A stretch of 64,000 nt of DNA from Rutstroemia sp. NJR-2017a BVV2 (Eukaryota > Ascomycota > Leotiomycetes > Helotiales > Rutstroemiaceae): positions 620,001 to 684,000 of the forward strand of contig NJPS01000011.1 of the NCBI GenBank assembly GCA_002946415.1, given 5' to 3'. The notes beneath the pieces were generated by a model. It saw only the letters and a program-made list of their open reading frames with translations. It was not told the DNA's origin and ran no database searches. A program made the position numbers and the translations under genes. The first letter of the stretch is position 1. Every line of letters starts with the position of its first letter. Shown piece by piece: positions 35,184-46,585 of the stretch.

Positions 35184-35491
35184 TAGTACTAACTCCAAAT
35201 ACATTGATTATTATCCTGGTGACCTTCGTGCAGAGTTCGTCGAGGTTGGTATGCTCAGAGATACAAAATTCTACGGCACGATCTAGATTCATCATCAATG
35301 CAGATAGTTGGCGTGACTCTTGATAAAAACTGGTTCTTGATTGCCCATTTCCCGCATCAGCGCAATAGGAATACCTTGGCTGTATCACGATTGCTCTGGA
35401 CGTTCTGTACGTGCTGATAATCAACATGGACAGCCAAGCCTCGCAGTCTACCCCACAATAAGATGTGATTGCACAACACAGAACATGCATT

Positions 35492-36109
35492 TCAATGCAC
35501 TGCAGAGTGACCCATGAACCGGTTGAAGACTAAGCTCCCCAAGAAAACACCTGCAAGAACTGACATGAAATAGCCGATATTCATAGTCATTACCGCGATC
35601 ATCCTACCATAAAGTTAGCATCTCCGCTGAAAAGAATTCGACGCTCCATTTCACACTAACAATAGATAGCCGATAGCTGTAAGAAGAACATCCATGGACG
35701 ACAGAATAACAGCCTCATTCACTCGCCATGGACGAATAGTCGAGTTGTCGTCAGTCGTATGCGTGTATAAAAGACCTGCGTTACGCCGGTGTTTTACCAA
35801 TGCCAGGACTTCGAAGAAATTGACCCGAACTGCCAACAAAGCACGGAAGATGGCCGCAAAAGCTATCAGAAATATGCAAGTTCCAGCGTACTGTCCTGTC
35901 GAAGTGGGAGTCCAGGTCATTGAAAAGAGAGGCGTGCTTGTTGAAGTGTAAAATATCATCGCCATTGAGTCCATTGACATCAATGTCGTCCCAGATGCCG
36001 ACATAGACATGGAGCTGTCGGTGGAACTGGCCATGGACATTGCCGATGTGGTGGTAGTTGGAGATCCAGACATTGACATTGTCATGCCGGACATAGACAT
36101 GCCGTTCAT
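35492..36109 (-). CDS. Ctr-type high-affinity copper transporter
   Basis: Exons 35661-36109 and 35492-35603 (complement) give 186 aa; the 57 bp intron is placed to restore GYLLMIAVMTMNIGYF. The N-terminus is Met/Ser-rich with repeated MxM-type motifs (MNGMSMSGMTMSMSG) that bind Cu(I). Three helices follow. The second carries MxxxM (MIAVM) and the third GxxxG (GVFLG), both hallmarks of the trimeric Ctr pore. It imports reduced copper, probably at the plasma membrane, though a vacuolar Ctr2-like role cannot be excluded. The gene is divergent from a metalloreductase across 732 bp, which would supply Cu(I). Confidence 0.95.
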
Positions 36110-36841
36110 ACTGAGCTAGGAGATATTGTTGGATAAAGTCTTGATAAAATACTAATGTAGTACTTGTGAGAGGTAGAGCTCGAAGTCGTGGTCGCAATAT
36201 ATATGCTTGACGTTTGTTTCGAAGTAAGCAGTAAAATGAACGGAACCAACTGTAGAGCCAGTGGCAGATAACTGCTTTATTCAAAGTCTCTTGCTGTGTG
36301 CGTGGTTCAGTTAGACACTAGCTGTTTTCAGTGAGCTTAGGGATAGACTCCATAAGTAGTGCCCATATTTTACTGGTTCTGGTACCCCACTTCGCTAAAA
36401 TCCCCTTGACAGAGAGACGCGGTCGTCTTTCGCGCTAGCGAACCCTCGTCGTCGAAAGCTGCTCAAATGTGCTCATGATGCAAGCCGCAATCACACCAAC
36501 TCACAATGACACATGAAAGCAAGCGGCGTTGGAGGTTTTTGTTTTTTCAGATGCTCGAGGGTCTCTTAATGCCGTCAAATAAGAGAGGGTCCAGTTTCCG
36601 AGCTACGATAACGTAACTGGTTGTGCTTGCTGGCCATTCGCTCCTCCCCCCAAATGTGAGGGCGCTGATACTAGATGACAAATCTTAAGCATGCAGGGTT
36701 AGTTGACTCTTACTCTGTTACGCTCCTACTTCCAGTTTATATAACACTTTACCCAGATGAAGCAATAGTTTGCTTCGACTGCCTTTACAAAGTACAGCGA
36801 ACAGGAGAGCAGGCAATCAAGCCCATATAGAACGAGATACA
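36110..36841. promoter_or_regulatory. Shared divergent promoter, copper transporter and metalloreductase
   Basis: 732 bp between the two start codons. GCTCA occurs twice close together (36461-36465 and 36471-36475). The second sits in TGTGCTCA, one base from the yeast copper-responsive TTTGCTCA. This resemblance is suggestive only. No coding frame. Confidence 0.4.
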
Positions 36842-39018
36842 ATGGCAGGCTGGATCAGTGCACCAGTCCAGTTACATTCAAGCCGTGAGTTTGAGTGCGA
36901 TCCCCTCACCACTGAAGAATGCGACTGGTATAAGCAACGCTGGCACTTTTGGTATGAGCAACTACCCATCAAGAAAACATACTATCAACTAATGTATTTT
37001 GGCCAGGTACGAAGCGGACCATGTATTTGCGCTGCCAACGATAGCATTTTTTATGTGCACCATTGGTATCTTCATAATTGGCCACGTTCTGTCGTCACAA
37101 GTGTTTGGATATCGCAGGTTTCGTGGGCCTCCCATATTACAGAAACTGATTGCAGTCGTTCGATACTTGTCTTACCGTGGTTTCCATGTAAGGCCGTTTC
37201 GATGGAACTCGGCACCAATTGGAATCTTGCTGTTAGGATTGGCTGGTACCGTTTTCTTCTTTTGTAAGTTCTGAATCGGAGACACATGTGAGTGAAGTCA
37301 AATTGAGGTTAGCTAATGGTTTGGCAGGCATGGATTTAACTCCACAGCCTTACTACTGGCCAAGTAAGATTTATGGAAATTCGCCAGCACTGGCCACCAG
37401 ATCTGGATGGATGGGACTAGCATGTATGCCGTTTGTCTTGTATGTTGATTGGGCATGGCAAAACTTTCGGAACACTAACTATATCCAGTGCAACCGCAAG
37501 TAAGACGAGCTGGATCACATTGCTCACAGGAGTTTCGTACGAGAGACTTCAGGTATTCCACAGATGGATCTCATATGTCTTCTTTATCCTTGCGCTCCTG
37601 CACACATTCCCATTCATTGTGTACCACATTCGGTGGCATGACATGGAGTATCATTTCGCTTCAAATCTCATATTCTACTGGACCGGCATCGTCGCACTTA
37701 TTTTCCAGGCCTGGCTTACCTTTGCATCCCACAGTACGCTCCGGTGAGCAACAGAGATAACAGACGTAAATGCAAAGACCTTAGCTGATTTTCAAATAGA
37801 ACCCTGGGCTATGAAGTTTTCAAGATGACACATTTCTTCGCCGTTGTTGTCTTCATGGTGACATTCTTTTGGCACTGCGACTATACTCTCACTTCATGGT
37901 AAGGACCATCAACTTGCCGCAGCATACTATGATGCAGACGTTTATATATCCGTAGGGTCTATTTTATCGCTACAGCGGCCGTATATGTCCCGTGCTACGT
38001 CTACCCTTGGCTTCGGACTTGCTTCGAGTATGGCATCACTCAGAAAGCCCAAGTCTTCGTCGAAGAGAATGGCTTTATTCGCATCATAATTCCAGCCAAA
38101 TTTGACTGGACACCCGGACAGCATATTTTCCTACGCTTTACAAGCTTTAGTATTTTGCATGCTATCTCAGCTCACCCATTTACCATCTGCTCCTCGCCGT
38201 CTATGCAGCCAAACAAACAGTCTGAACTCGTATTTTACCTTCGTCACCAGGGTGGCTTCACCGCTAGGCTACATCAGCACGCTCTGAAACAACCAGGTGC
38301 TTCATTATCTGTACTTGTTGACGGCCCCTACGGAGGTATCAATCTTCAGAAATATTACGGAGGTGACCATCTCCTCGTCATCGCAGGTGGCTCAGGCGCT
38401 GGTTGGTGTTTGCCGTTTATTGAGCAATTTGTCAGATACCGCATGATGCCAGCTGACGAGGAGCACGGCCAAGTTATCTCAGCTGATGATGCCAAAGGAA
38501 GACTTCCTGCAAAGGGCATTCGTGGACGTATCCGCACTGGACCTCTCTCACTGCGCGTCGTGCTGGCAACTCGGGATATCAGTAGCCGTAAATGGTTTCT
38601 CCAAGCAGTAGGCGAGCTGCTTTCAAAGTTCCCAACAACAGATTCGTCATCTAATATCGTTGTACAAGTGTACGTAACTGGAGAGGCCGAAAAAGAGATG
38701 GAAGTGGCAAGCAAAATTCTAGAAGATCCGAAGAGCTCGAAAGTGTCTGCGTCTTCAACTGATAAGATTGAGATTCCTGAAGAGGGATATACTCTCAACG
38801 TACCAGGGGAACAATACAAGGGTCGGCCAGAGCTACCATTGATCATCCAGGAGGAGACTTCCAAGGCAGAAGGCCAGTCAGTCAGTGTTTATGTTTGCGG
38901 GCCTATCACGATGCAGAATGATGTACGCAATGCTGTTGCCGAGGAAAACCTGAAAATCCTGAAAGGTTCCAGGACTGGTGGAGTTTATCTACACTCTGAG
39001 CATTTCTCGTGGGCATGA
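36842..39018 (+). CDS. Ferric/cupric reductase (FRE family, flavocytochrome)
   Basis: Exons 36842-36951, 37007-37263, 37328-37439, 37489-37743, 37800-37898 and 37956-39018 give 631 aa. Order: a short N-terminal part and first helix, then the heme-binding ferric-reductase domain with paired histidines in HRW...LLHTFPFIVYH and HFFAVVVFMVTFFWH. Next come an FAD-binding domain (HPFTIC) and an NADPH domain (DGPYGG, AGGSGAGW, VYVCGP). It moves electrons from cytosolic NADPH across the membrane to extracellular Fe3+ or Cu2+. The divergent Ctr gene argues for a copper-uptake role. All introns are 49-64 bp, and each join restores conserved sequence such as PYYWPSKIYG and LLTGVSYERLQVFHRW. An upstream TTG extends the frame, but the ATG at 36842 fits. 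Confidence 0.93.
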
Positions 39019-39210
39019 GGCAAATTTGTGGTGACGAGACGGCGATCCTTCAAAGAAGTGATCTTGAGACGGGATCTGCACCGATACCGCGAGCAGGTAT
39101 TTCATATATATAATAGTAAAAGTGACACATGAAACTGAGTCTCGTGAATGTATCATCAAGAGTTTAGACCCACAAATACATAAAAATCAATCTAATCATC
39201 GTCGTAACCA

Positions 39211-40182
39211 TCACATATACTTCGACGTTTGGTCTTCACACCATTTTCGGAATTCCTGCGCCCTTCCAGTACCTCCCTCTTCAACACCTTTAAGCGATTG
39301 GAGCAAATCCTCGCGCGGGGATGGATGCAATCTTCCCCACGGAACCACATATGCTCCATTGTGATCCATCGTCAAGTCGGATGATAGACCCGCCCACAGT
39401 TCAGTCAACGCACCCATCCTTGCTTCATATAGTAGCGGGTATACAGCGTACATCATCCACTTAGCATTCCTCAAGAGATTTGTCTTCAGATTCCCTGGAT
39501 TCTGCACCACACTGAGAATACCATTATCTTTGACATCACTCGCTAATTCATTGGCTAGGAACCAGTTTCCCGTCTTTGAGTTAACATAATTGCGCGTTTG
39601 GTCTTTAACAGGAGTTGTGATTTCGGACATAATCATCGCGCCGTTGGGGGCAGCAAGATCCATGCTTTGAGAAGTAGTCCAAACAACTCGCACGCTCGCT
39701 GGTGGAGTATTCTTAGCAGCCGCTCGTAGAGCTGGAATCAGCAGTTGTGTGAAAAGATAGTGCCCTAGACAGTTTGTGGCCATTTGGAGTTCGTAACCCT
39801 GTTTTGAGACGCTTCCAACTGGCGGCTGGGAAACGCCTGCGTTGTTCCACAAGACATCGAGCTTTGATTCTTGCTTCAGGAATGTTTCCGCTGAGGTTTT
39901 AATCGTGCTGAGGTTATCGAGCTCGAGAAGGAGGAATTTGATATCGCCGGATGATGAGGATGGCGAGGAAGATTTGATTTCGTCAATACAACTCAGGCCT
40001 TTACTCTCTGATCGGCCAGCTATATAGACTCTGGCTCCTGCGCGGTAGAGAATCGTCGCAAGCTCGAGTCCAACGCCAGAGGTTCCACCTGTCACGATGA
40101 ATACTTTGCCCTTCTGATCAGACAAATTCTGTTCCGTGAGCGACGGTTTAGGAGGGAAAAATTGAGAAAATGTTACGCCCAT
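39211..40182 (-). CDS. Short-chain dehydrogenase/reductase
   Basis: Single exon, 323 aa. Rossmann cofactor motif TGGTSGVG at 31-38, NNAG at 113-116 and catalytic YVNSK (Y199, K203). The pattern matches the retinol-dehydrogenase/WW-oxidoreductase-like branch common in fungi, and the R at position 57 in AGRSES favours NADP(H). The substrate is unknown. It is divergent from a P450 across 620 bp, so the two may be co-regulated and act on one compound; this is inference. It converges with the ferric reductase gene, with 192 bp between stops. Confidence 0.93.
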   Translation of the reverse strand: MGVTFSQFFPPKPSLTEQNLSDQKGKVFIVTGGTSGVGLELATILYRAGARVYIAGRSESKGLSCIDEIKSSSPSSSSGDIKFLLLELDNLSTIKTSAETFLKQESKLDVLWNNAGVSQPPVGSVSKQGYELQMATNCLGHYLFTQLLIPALRAAAKNTPPASVRVVWTTSQSMDLAAPNGAMIMSEITTPVKDQTRNYVNSKTGNWFLANELASDVKDNGILSVVQNPGNLKTNLLRNAKWMMYAVYPLLYEARMGALTELWAGLSSDLTMDHNGAYVVPWGRLHPSPREDLLQSLKGVEEGGTGRAQEFRKWCEDQTSKYM

Positions 40183-40802
40183 GGTTGACTATGGATTTTG
40201 GCATTGTCGAGAAGTTCGAATGGAAGTCAGCTTTAAATATACTGATGTTCCAACAATTCGTGCTGTGCCGTAAGCCAACAGTTTGCTAGGTTGTTGGTGG
40301 GGCAACTTTGGTGGACGACGAGCATCGTATGCAAGTCAACCACCATATAAGTTTCCGACCACTGAAACTTCATCGCCATGAGAATTCAAATGACGCTGGC
40401 GTTTATTGAAAATGGGCAGATATCTCAAGCACTGATTGAAGCTAGCAAAATGAGCACGTGCGACTGCTGGTATTGGCTGCCAACTTGCCAATCTGTCTTT
40501 GCATCGATCTCTCACATTTCCACCCCCCTTGCAGGTGATTAAATAATGATCAGCTGCAGAGACAGGCCGGACACAAAGATTGCCATGTTAAGCAAGCAAT
40601 GGCAAGACTTTTCCAACACGCAGGAGTGAGTAACGTTCCCATCTCGCTGTGACACTTTCAAGTTCCGACGTCAAGTACCACATACCCCGCAGTGCCGAGT
40701 GTTTCCAGAAAGCCACACAAACTTTCAAATACAGGCTGATAAGAATTGGCAGCTTTTCAGATTGGTATTCCCCTCGACTCATTCTTCTCCCATTCAACCA
40801 TC
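40183..40802. promoter_or_regulatory. Shared divergent promoter, SDR and P450
   Basis: 620 bp between the two start codons with no coding frame. I recognise no regulator site with certainty. Confidence 0.35.
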
Positions 40803-42866
40803 ATGGAGCTCTTCAACGTTGTGCGTTTGGTTGCCATTGCTGCTATAATATTGCTCTTCTACGTTGCGAGCTTAGTGCTATACCGTCTGTTCTTTTCACC
40901 AATTGCAGGATTCCCTGGACCGAAGATTGCTGCAATCACTGGGTGGTATGAGTTCTACTACGATTATTGGAAAGATGGGAAGTATTTCCTTGAGATCGAG
41001 AAGATGCACAAGAGATACGGTACGTATGTTGATTTAAGCAACATGGGAGACACTTCCAACACCTCAGACTGGGCAAGTTAACCATAAGTCGTAGGACCAA
41101 TTGTTCGTGTAAATCCGGAAGAGCTTTCCATTCACGATCCCGAATTTTACAACGAGGTCTATGTCACCGAGAGCAAGAGACGCACCAATAACTATGCTAT
41201 GTTCGCGAAGGGAATAGAATGGGAGGGTTAGTTTAATCTCCGTTGAATTAGCTCGTAAACAATCGTTTTTCAAGGTCATGCTGATATAAAGACAGACTCT
41301 CATTTTCTGACCATTGATCACGATCTTCATAAGAGCCGAAGAAAGCCTTTAGAACCATTCTTCTCCCGCAAAGGCGTATCTGCTTTCCAGCCGATGTTCG
41401 CTGAATTCGTGAAGAAGCTTGAAAGTAGATTAGACTCGCTCAGTGGAACTGGGACGGTGATTCGACTAGATCATGCATTTTTTGCTTTGAGTGGAGATAT
41501 CATGGCTAAGATATGCTTCGACGACGGGAAGGGCTACCTCGACGATGAAGACTTTGCCCCTGAGTGGTTAGTGCGAGTTCATCAGGCTGGGCTTCATAAA
41601 ACTAATGAATTTATAGGTTCGCCCTCATTCACATGCTTATTCGATCAGTGCCTTTATTTACGGGTCTCCCTTTCTTAGCAAAGTAAGTGTTTTTATTACC
41701 GCCGTTTGCATCTTTCTGCGGTTGGACTGACGTGTTTGTCGCCAGACTGATGAAATATATTCCCGAGTCGTTTGTTCTTCGGGTGTATCCCAACGGAGTC
41801 GGGTTTACCAGATACAAAACAGTACGTGTCAGCTCCAAGAACAACGAAGTGAAGCAAATATTTACATTCTTGAAACATAGATGGCAATGGCCCATATTCA
41901 AGAAGTCAAATCCGAGAAAGCTGCATTAGACAAGCAGAGCATTCAACCAGACAATTTCTCCCTCTTCCGCTTCGTCGTAAACAGCGACATGCCGGAGTCT
42001 GAACTATCAGATGATCGACTGGTAAAGGAAGCTCAGATCATGCTTGCCGCTGGTAGCGCCACCACTGCGCGTGTTCTTGACATTATCACATACTACGTTC
42101 TTGCAAACGACGATATTCACGCCCGCCTGGAGGAAGAGCTAAAAGATATTATGGCATTATGGCCAGATCGAGTACCATCCTGGACGGAATTGGAGAAAGT
42201 GGAGTACCTTCAGGCTGTGATTAAAGAGGGGCTTCGGTGGGTGTTACCACTGCTGTTACAGAACTGCAAGAATATGCTGATATGCCAATGTGGGTGCTAG
42301 ACTCAATTACGGTTCCTTACACAGACTACCCCGCGTTTTCCCAAACGATGCACTCCAGTACAAGAACTGGACCATACCTGCGGGCGTAAGAACTTTCCCT
42401 CTCAACCTTTCCCTCCCTCCCAGTTCCGCACATTAACGTCTCCCCCACATCTAGGTCCCAGTAGGAATGTCCTCCTACCTAATGCACACCGACCCTACCG
42501 TGTACCCCAAACCCGACGAATTCAACCCTTCGCGCTGGATAGTATCCATCAATCCAGCTATTCATCGCAGCTTCGTACCCTTCACTAGGGGCTCGAGGAA
42601 TTGCTTGGGCATGAAGTAACTATCCCTAAATCCCTCTTATCCACTTACCCAGCCTCCCCCCTTTCTCACCGACTAACAACTATCCAACCCACAGTCTCGC
42701 AAACGCCGAATTGAGCCTCGCCATCGCAGTGCTCTTCCGCCCCAATGGCATCGGAGGTAAACTCAACCTATTCGAGACGACAGAGAAGGACGTGAAGCAC
42801 GTGCACGATTTCATTAGCCCGATGCCGGATGTGAATAGTAAGGGGTTGAGAGTTAGTATAGGCTGA
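40803..42866 (+). CDS. Cytochrome P450 monooxygenase (trichodiene-oxygenase-like group)
   Basis: Nine exons: 40803-41019, 41095-41226, 41296-41566, 41617-41682, 41746-41821, 41881-42236, 42301-42385, 42455-42615 and 42695-42866; 511 aa. An N-terminal membrane anchor (LVAIAAIILLFYVASLVLY) is followed by the proline hinge FPGPKIAA. Motifs: I-helix AAGSATT at 311-316, ExxR split by intron 6 (E370-G-L-R373) and heme loop FTRGSRNCLG with C451 as thiolate ligand. All are intact, so the enzyme should be active at the ER. Overall it resembles fungal P450s annotated as trichodiene-oxygenase-like; the substrate is unknown. Context: divergent SDR and, 420 bp beyond the stop, a convergent GGPP synthase. 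Confidence 0.92.
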
Positions 42867-43288
42867 GGTGGTTGCAGGTTGCGGTTTATTCTCTATATCC
42901 ATAATACTAACTGAATGGAAGGGATGTAATTATGCCGCAGGTAACGAACCATATTGGGGGTAGTTAGTTATATACTTCCATGTGAAGATAAGCGCGCACT
43001 CTTCAGCGGTTGAACGTTCATCGCTGGGTATAATGGAATTGTAATGACGCATGTGCCTTGGTATAACTTCGTAATATATGTACTTCATTAACTCATCGAC
43101 ATCGGGATATCTTTCTCGCTCGTACGCCTGCAGCCCATCTTTAACACATTCACCGTATTCTCCCGTCTCCTAAGTCGTCCGCCATGGCATTTGTTTCATC
43201 ATAAATACACAAAAGTATCCGAACGCATTCCAGTCGTCCTGCATCAAATCCGTCTGGCAACTCCCCTAGATACAGATACCCCCTAACC
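42867..43288. terminator. Convergent 3' region, P450 and GGPP synthase
   Basis: 422 bp between the two stop codons. No coding frame; AT-rich near the P450 end and probably only the 3' UTRs of both genes. Confidence 0.4.
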
Positions 43289-44541
43289 TCAAACCGCGAT
43301 CTTATCCAGAATCTTCAACACCCCCTTTCCCTTCTTTTCCCCCTCTCCATCCTGCTCATCTAACTCATCAATCAACTTTTTCGCCCTCTCCGTCAACGTA
43401 GTCAGCACCTTTCTCGAATACTCAAAACTGCCCGTCTGCTCCATATACGCCACCGCGTATTTCTTCACTTGCTCATCATCCGTCTTCTGCTTCAGAATAT
43501 TCAAAAGCACAAGATTATCCGGCTTCGCGCGGATACTGTGGATGATGGGGAACGAGAATTTGCCCTCGGTGAGATCCTCGCAAAGACCTTTGTTGTGCGA
43601 GTACTCGGGAGAGGAAAGGTTTTGATAGTCGTCGCGGATTTGGAAGATTATGCCGATCAGATTGACTAGTGGGACGCAATCCCTAGTTTAGGGCGGTTAG
43701 TTTTGGGTGGTGGAGATCTGCAGTGGTGGGACTGGGTGGGTACGTACTTGGAACTTTTGCTTTCGGCTTGCATCAGCTTGACTGCGAGACGGAAGAGTCC
43801 TCCTGTTTTGTTGCCGACCATTTCGACATAATCATCTTCGGTGGGACATGTCAAGGTGTCTCTCCAGAATAAATCCATGCCCTGACCTCGATGGAGGTTC
43901 AGTAACTCTTCTGTGTAGATGAGAATGGCTTGTGGATTGTTGAGCTTTTGCAGCTCTTCTAATGCGCAGAAGTAGACATAGTTTGCTGAATTGATCGTTT
44001 GTGCTGTTCCAAAAATGCTGTGCGCGACAGGTAGTCCTCGACGTAGCAATGAAGAATCTTCTACGTCGTCAACGAGGAGGGACGCTGTGTGCAGCATTCG
44101 CACCACTTTTGTGATAACATCCAAGCTTTCCTTCGGTACCTCCAGCCATTCATTGAATGCAGCGATCAATAGTTTCCTGATATCCTTCCCCGGATGTGCC
44201 TCTAGGTAATCATATGGCCCGAACAAAACCTTCTCCTTCTCCGGCGACCATGAGCTTTTCCCCGTGAAGGACATCTCGTTCTGATTGTATTTTGATGGAT
44301 CCGGCGCCGAACCTGACTGAATCGCAGGATTTATCGAGCTGCCTGACTGCGGCGCATGCGTACTGAGTCTTTGGCTGATCCAATCCCCTTCAGGCACAGG
44401 GCGCAAAACCGGCTTTGAGGCAGTATGATTTATTCCGTTGTGACCGGTCGACGAGGTTCGCGGAGGGATGGCGTTCGGGGATCGTAGGTTATCGGAAACC
44501 ATAGTGGAAGGTGCGCGAGCGGGAGTATCGACCTGAGACAT
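43289..44541 (-). CDS. Geranylgeranyl diphosphate synthase
   Basis: Exons 43748-44541 and 43289-43682 (complement) give 395 aa from the Met of [10 protein letters not shown]. The enzyme adds isopentenyl diphosphate to allylic diphosphates to make C20 GGPP for prenylation, carotenoids and diterpenes. The first aspartate-rich motif DDVED is at 158-162, the second is DDYQN, and [12 protein letters not shown] lies between. A Pro/Ser-rich leader of about 90 residues precedes the catalytic domain. An in-frame Met at 44631 would add 30 residues; the choice is uncertain. The C-tail is Lys/Glu-rich ([13 protein letters not shown]). It looks like the primary-metabolism AL-3 type rather than a cluster-specific copy. 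Confidence 0.93.
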
Positions 44542-45647
44542 TCGATCTTTCTCGTGTGGGAAGCGCTGGGCAATGCCTAGAATCTTTGTTGGTGTTTGTG
44601 TGGGGAAATGGTTGACGAATAAATCTTGCATAAGTTTGCGCCGGTTCTGCTGCAACGTCGATTGCTTAATTGAGTGCGGCACGGAACTTGAACTTGATAA
44701 GCCTAACTGCAGCTTTACCTCCGTATTTGCTTATCATCTAGTAAGGGCGAATAGTGAATATTGTCGGCGCCTGTACGATCATGTCAGCAAGAGAGAGGAT
44801 GGGCGAAATACTTAAGTAGAGTTGGAGGTACTTCCGCAGCAAGAGAGTTCTTACCATATCGACGTCACAGCGGTAAGCTTCGGGCTGCGGCTCGTCCATT
44901 CATGGGCATTTGCTACGCGTTCTGCAGTGCACGTACAAGCATGAGGCTCATCTGATTGGGGTGAGGGGTGCCGTTGGTCGTAGGACATTGATTGTACTCC
45001 CAGATTCGGCAATGTTGAAGTTTGGCAGAACTTCTTGACCACCCACGCCGGCGCTTGTTCTGGGGAATGTTTCAAAGTGACCAGCTCTCTGGAGATGAAC
45101 GGGATGGGGTCACGTCATGTGGATAAAGAGCTTCAGCCCTTCCCACCTTCCCAGCTGTCGGGATTACCGCTTGCCCAAAGAAATGGATTTTGCCGTTTTG
45201 GGCCCCCGACCGAAGTCATCCGAGCACTGAAATAGAACGGACCGAGCTGGTTGCCCTTCCAACATCCGCTCATTTACTATCCGAGACCTTTGTCCACAAT
45301 ATCCCAGCTGAGAAGCAACCAGCGCATAGATACATTACATCAATCATCAACCAATTCAACCAAGAATTGTTTCCTGTCCTCTACTTTGCTGATGCTGGCC
45401 ATGCAATAAATCCAATCAAATTTCAAATTTCAGGTTTCTCTTCCCAATTTTCGACTTTCTCAAGCGACATTTGTTTTCTCTTCGTTTTTCTGTATTAACA
45501 TTGACATTGACATCTACAATTTCTGTCCGATTTTCACAACGTCTGCACAATAGACAATAAACATTCGACTAGCGGTCGTATTCACTATCTCCGATCTTAT
45601 CAACGGCACATACAATCCACGTCACAAACAAGGCCGAGTCCAGAACA
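44542..45647. promoter_or_regulatory. Divergent upstream region, GGPP synthase and Cdc14-like gene
   Basis: 1.1 kb with no convincing gene. It includes the alternative GGPP synthase start at 44631 and a pyrimidine-rich stretch before 45648. Confidence 0.4.
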
Positions 45648-46585
45648 ATGGAAGCACTCCTCTCCCTCTCCTTCGACAACCTCTCATCTTACGACGCATC
45701 TAAAATCCGCAAAGGACTCCGCCAAGTTGAAGGACTCCTCGCTCAAATTTGTCTTTCCAACCCATCGCGACCGTCCACCAGCGATCGACGACGTTCAATT
45801 GTCGAACCTGGGAAAGAACCTCCCCCACGGAAAACGCTCTCGGACTTACCTAACGATGCCGCGTTTCGTGAATTTTTCAGACTACAGGAAGGGTTCGAAT
45901 GGAATGTGGCTATGCGATTGGTTACTTGCTTGGATCGATTGATGGGGAAGAGTAATGATGGACAGAGTGATATTTTGATTATCCAGACGTTGGATTTGAT
46001 ACAGGGGATTTTGTTGCTGCATCCGCCCAGTAGGAGTTTGTTTTCGAGAGAATTATATATGAATGTTTGTACCCCTTCTGTCCCCTCCTTCATCTATCTC
46101 ATCCCACTTCCCAATCGCAACCCAAGACTAACCTCCTTACACAGCACCTCCTCGACCTCCTTGAGCCCGTCAACTGCCCTGCCATCCAATCCGCCACTCT
46201 CCTCACCCTCGTCTGCGCCCTCATTGACACCCCGAAAAACACTCGTACCTTTGAAACTCTCGACGGTCTCCTAACCATAACATCGATCTTCAAGTCCCGC
46301 GAAACGAGTCGCGAGGTAAAGCTCAAGCTTGTTGAGTTTCTCTATTTCTATCTAATGCCTGAGACACCTGCTATACCCAGTAATGCTTTGGCAAGGACCT
46401 TTAACGGCAATGGGAGGGAAAAGGAAAGGGAGAGCAGTAGGTCAAGAGCGGACAGTGTTGGTGAGGGGACAACGAAGAGCACCGAGGAGAAACAGGCGTT
46501 GTTGGGGAGGTATCTGCATAGTGTGGAGGAGCTGGTGGCGGATTTGAGGGAAAGTCATCCGTTTGGGAATCAGGTGGAGGGGTAA
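45648..46585 (+). CDS. Cdc14-family septation protein (fission-yeast cdc14 type)
   Basis: Exons 45648-46064 and 46145-46585 (80 bp intron) give 285 aa. The sequence resembles the fungal Cdc14 family (Pfam CDC14). In fission yeast this protein is the partner of the Sid1 kinase in the septation initiation network and is unrelated to the Cdc14 phosphatase of budding yeast. Features: FDNLSSYDASKIRKGLRQVE at the start, then an all-helical, armadillo-like run (QSATLLTLVCALIDTPKN) and a charged linker rich in Arg, Glu and Ser (about 210-245). It is predicted to act at spindle poles in cytokinesis. No catalytic motif is expected. Confidence 0.88.

Larger units (their letters stand above)
33886..35491. 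other. Degraded F-box 3' part and two transposon copies
   Basis: 33886-34200 may be the decayed tail of the F-box gene. Transposon copies 3 and 4 (listed separately) occupy 34538-34799 and 34915-35183. No other gene is supported. Confidence 0.45.
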
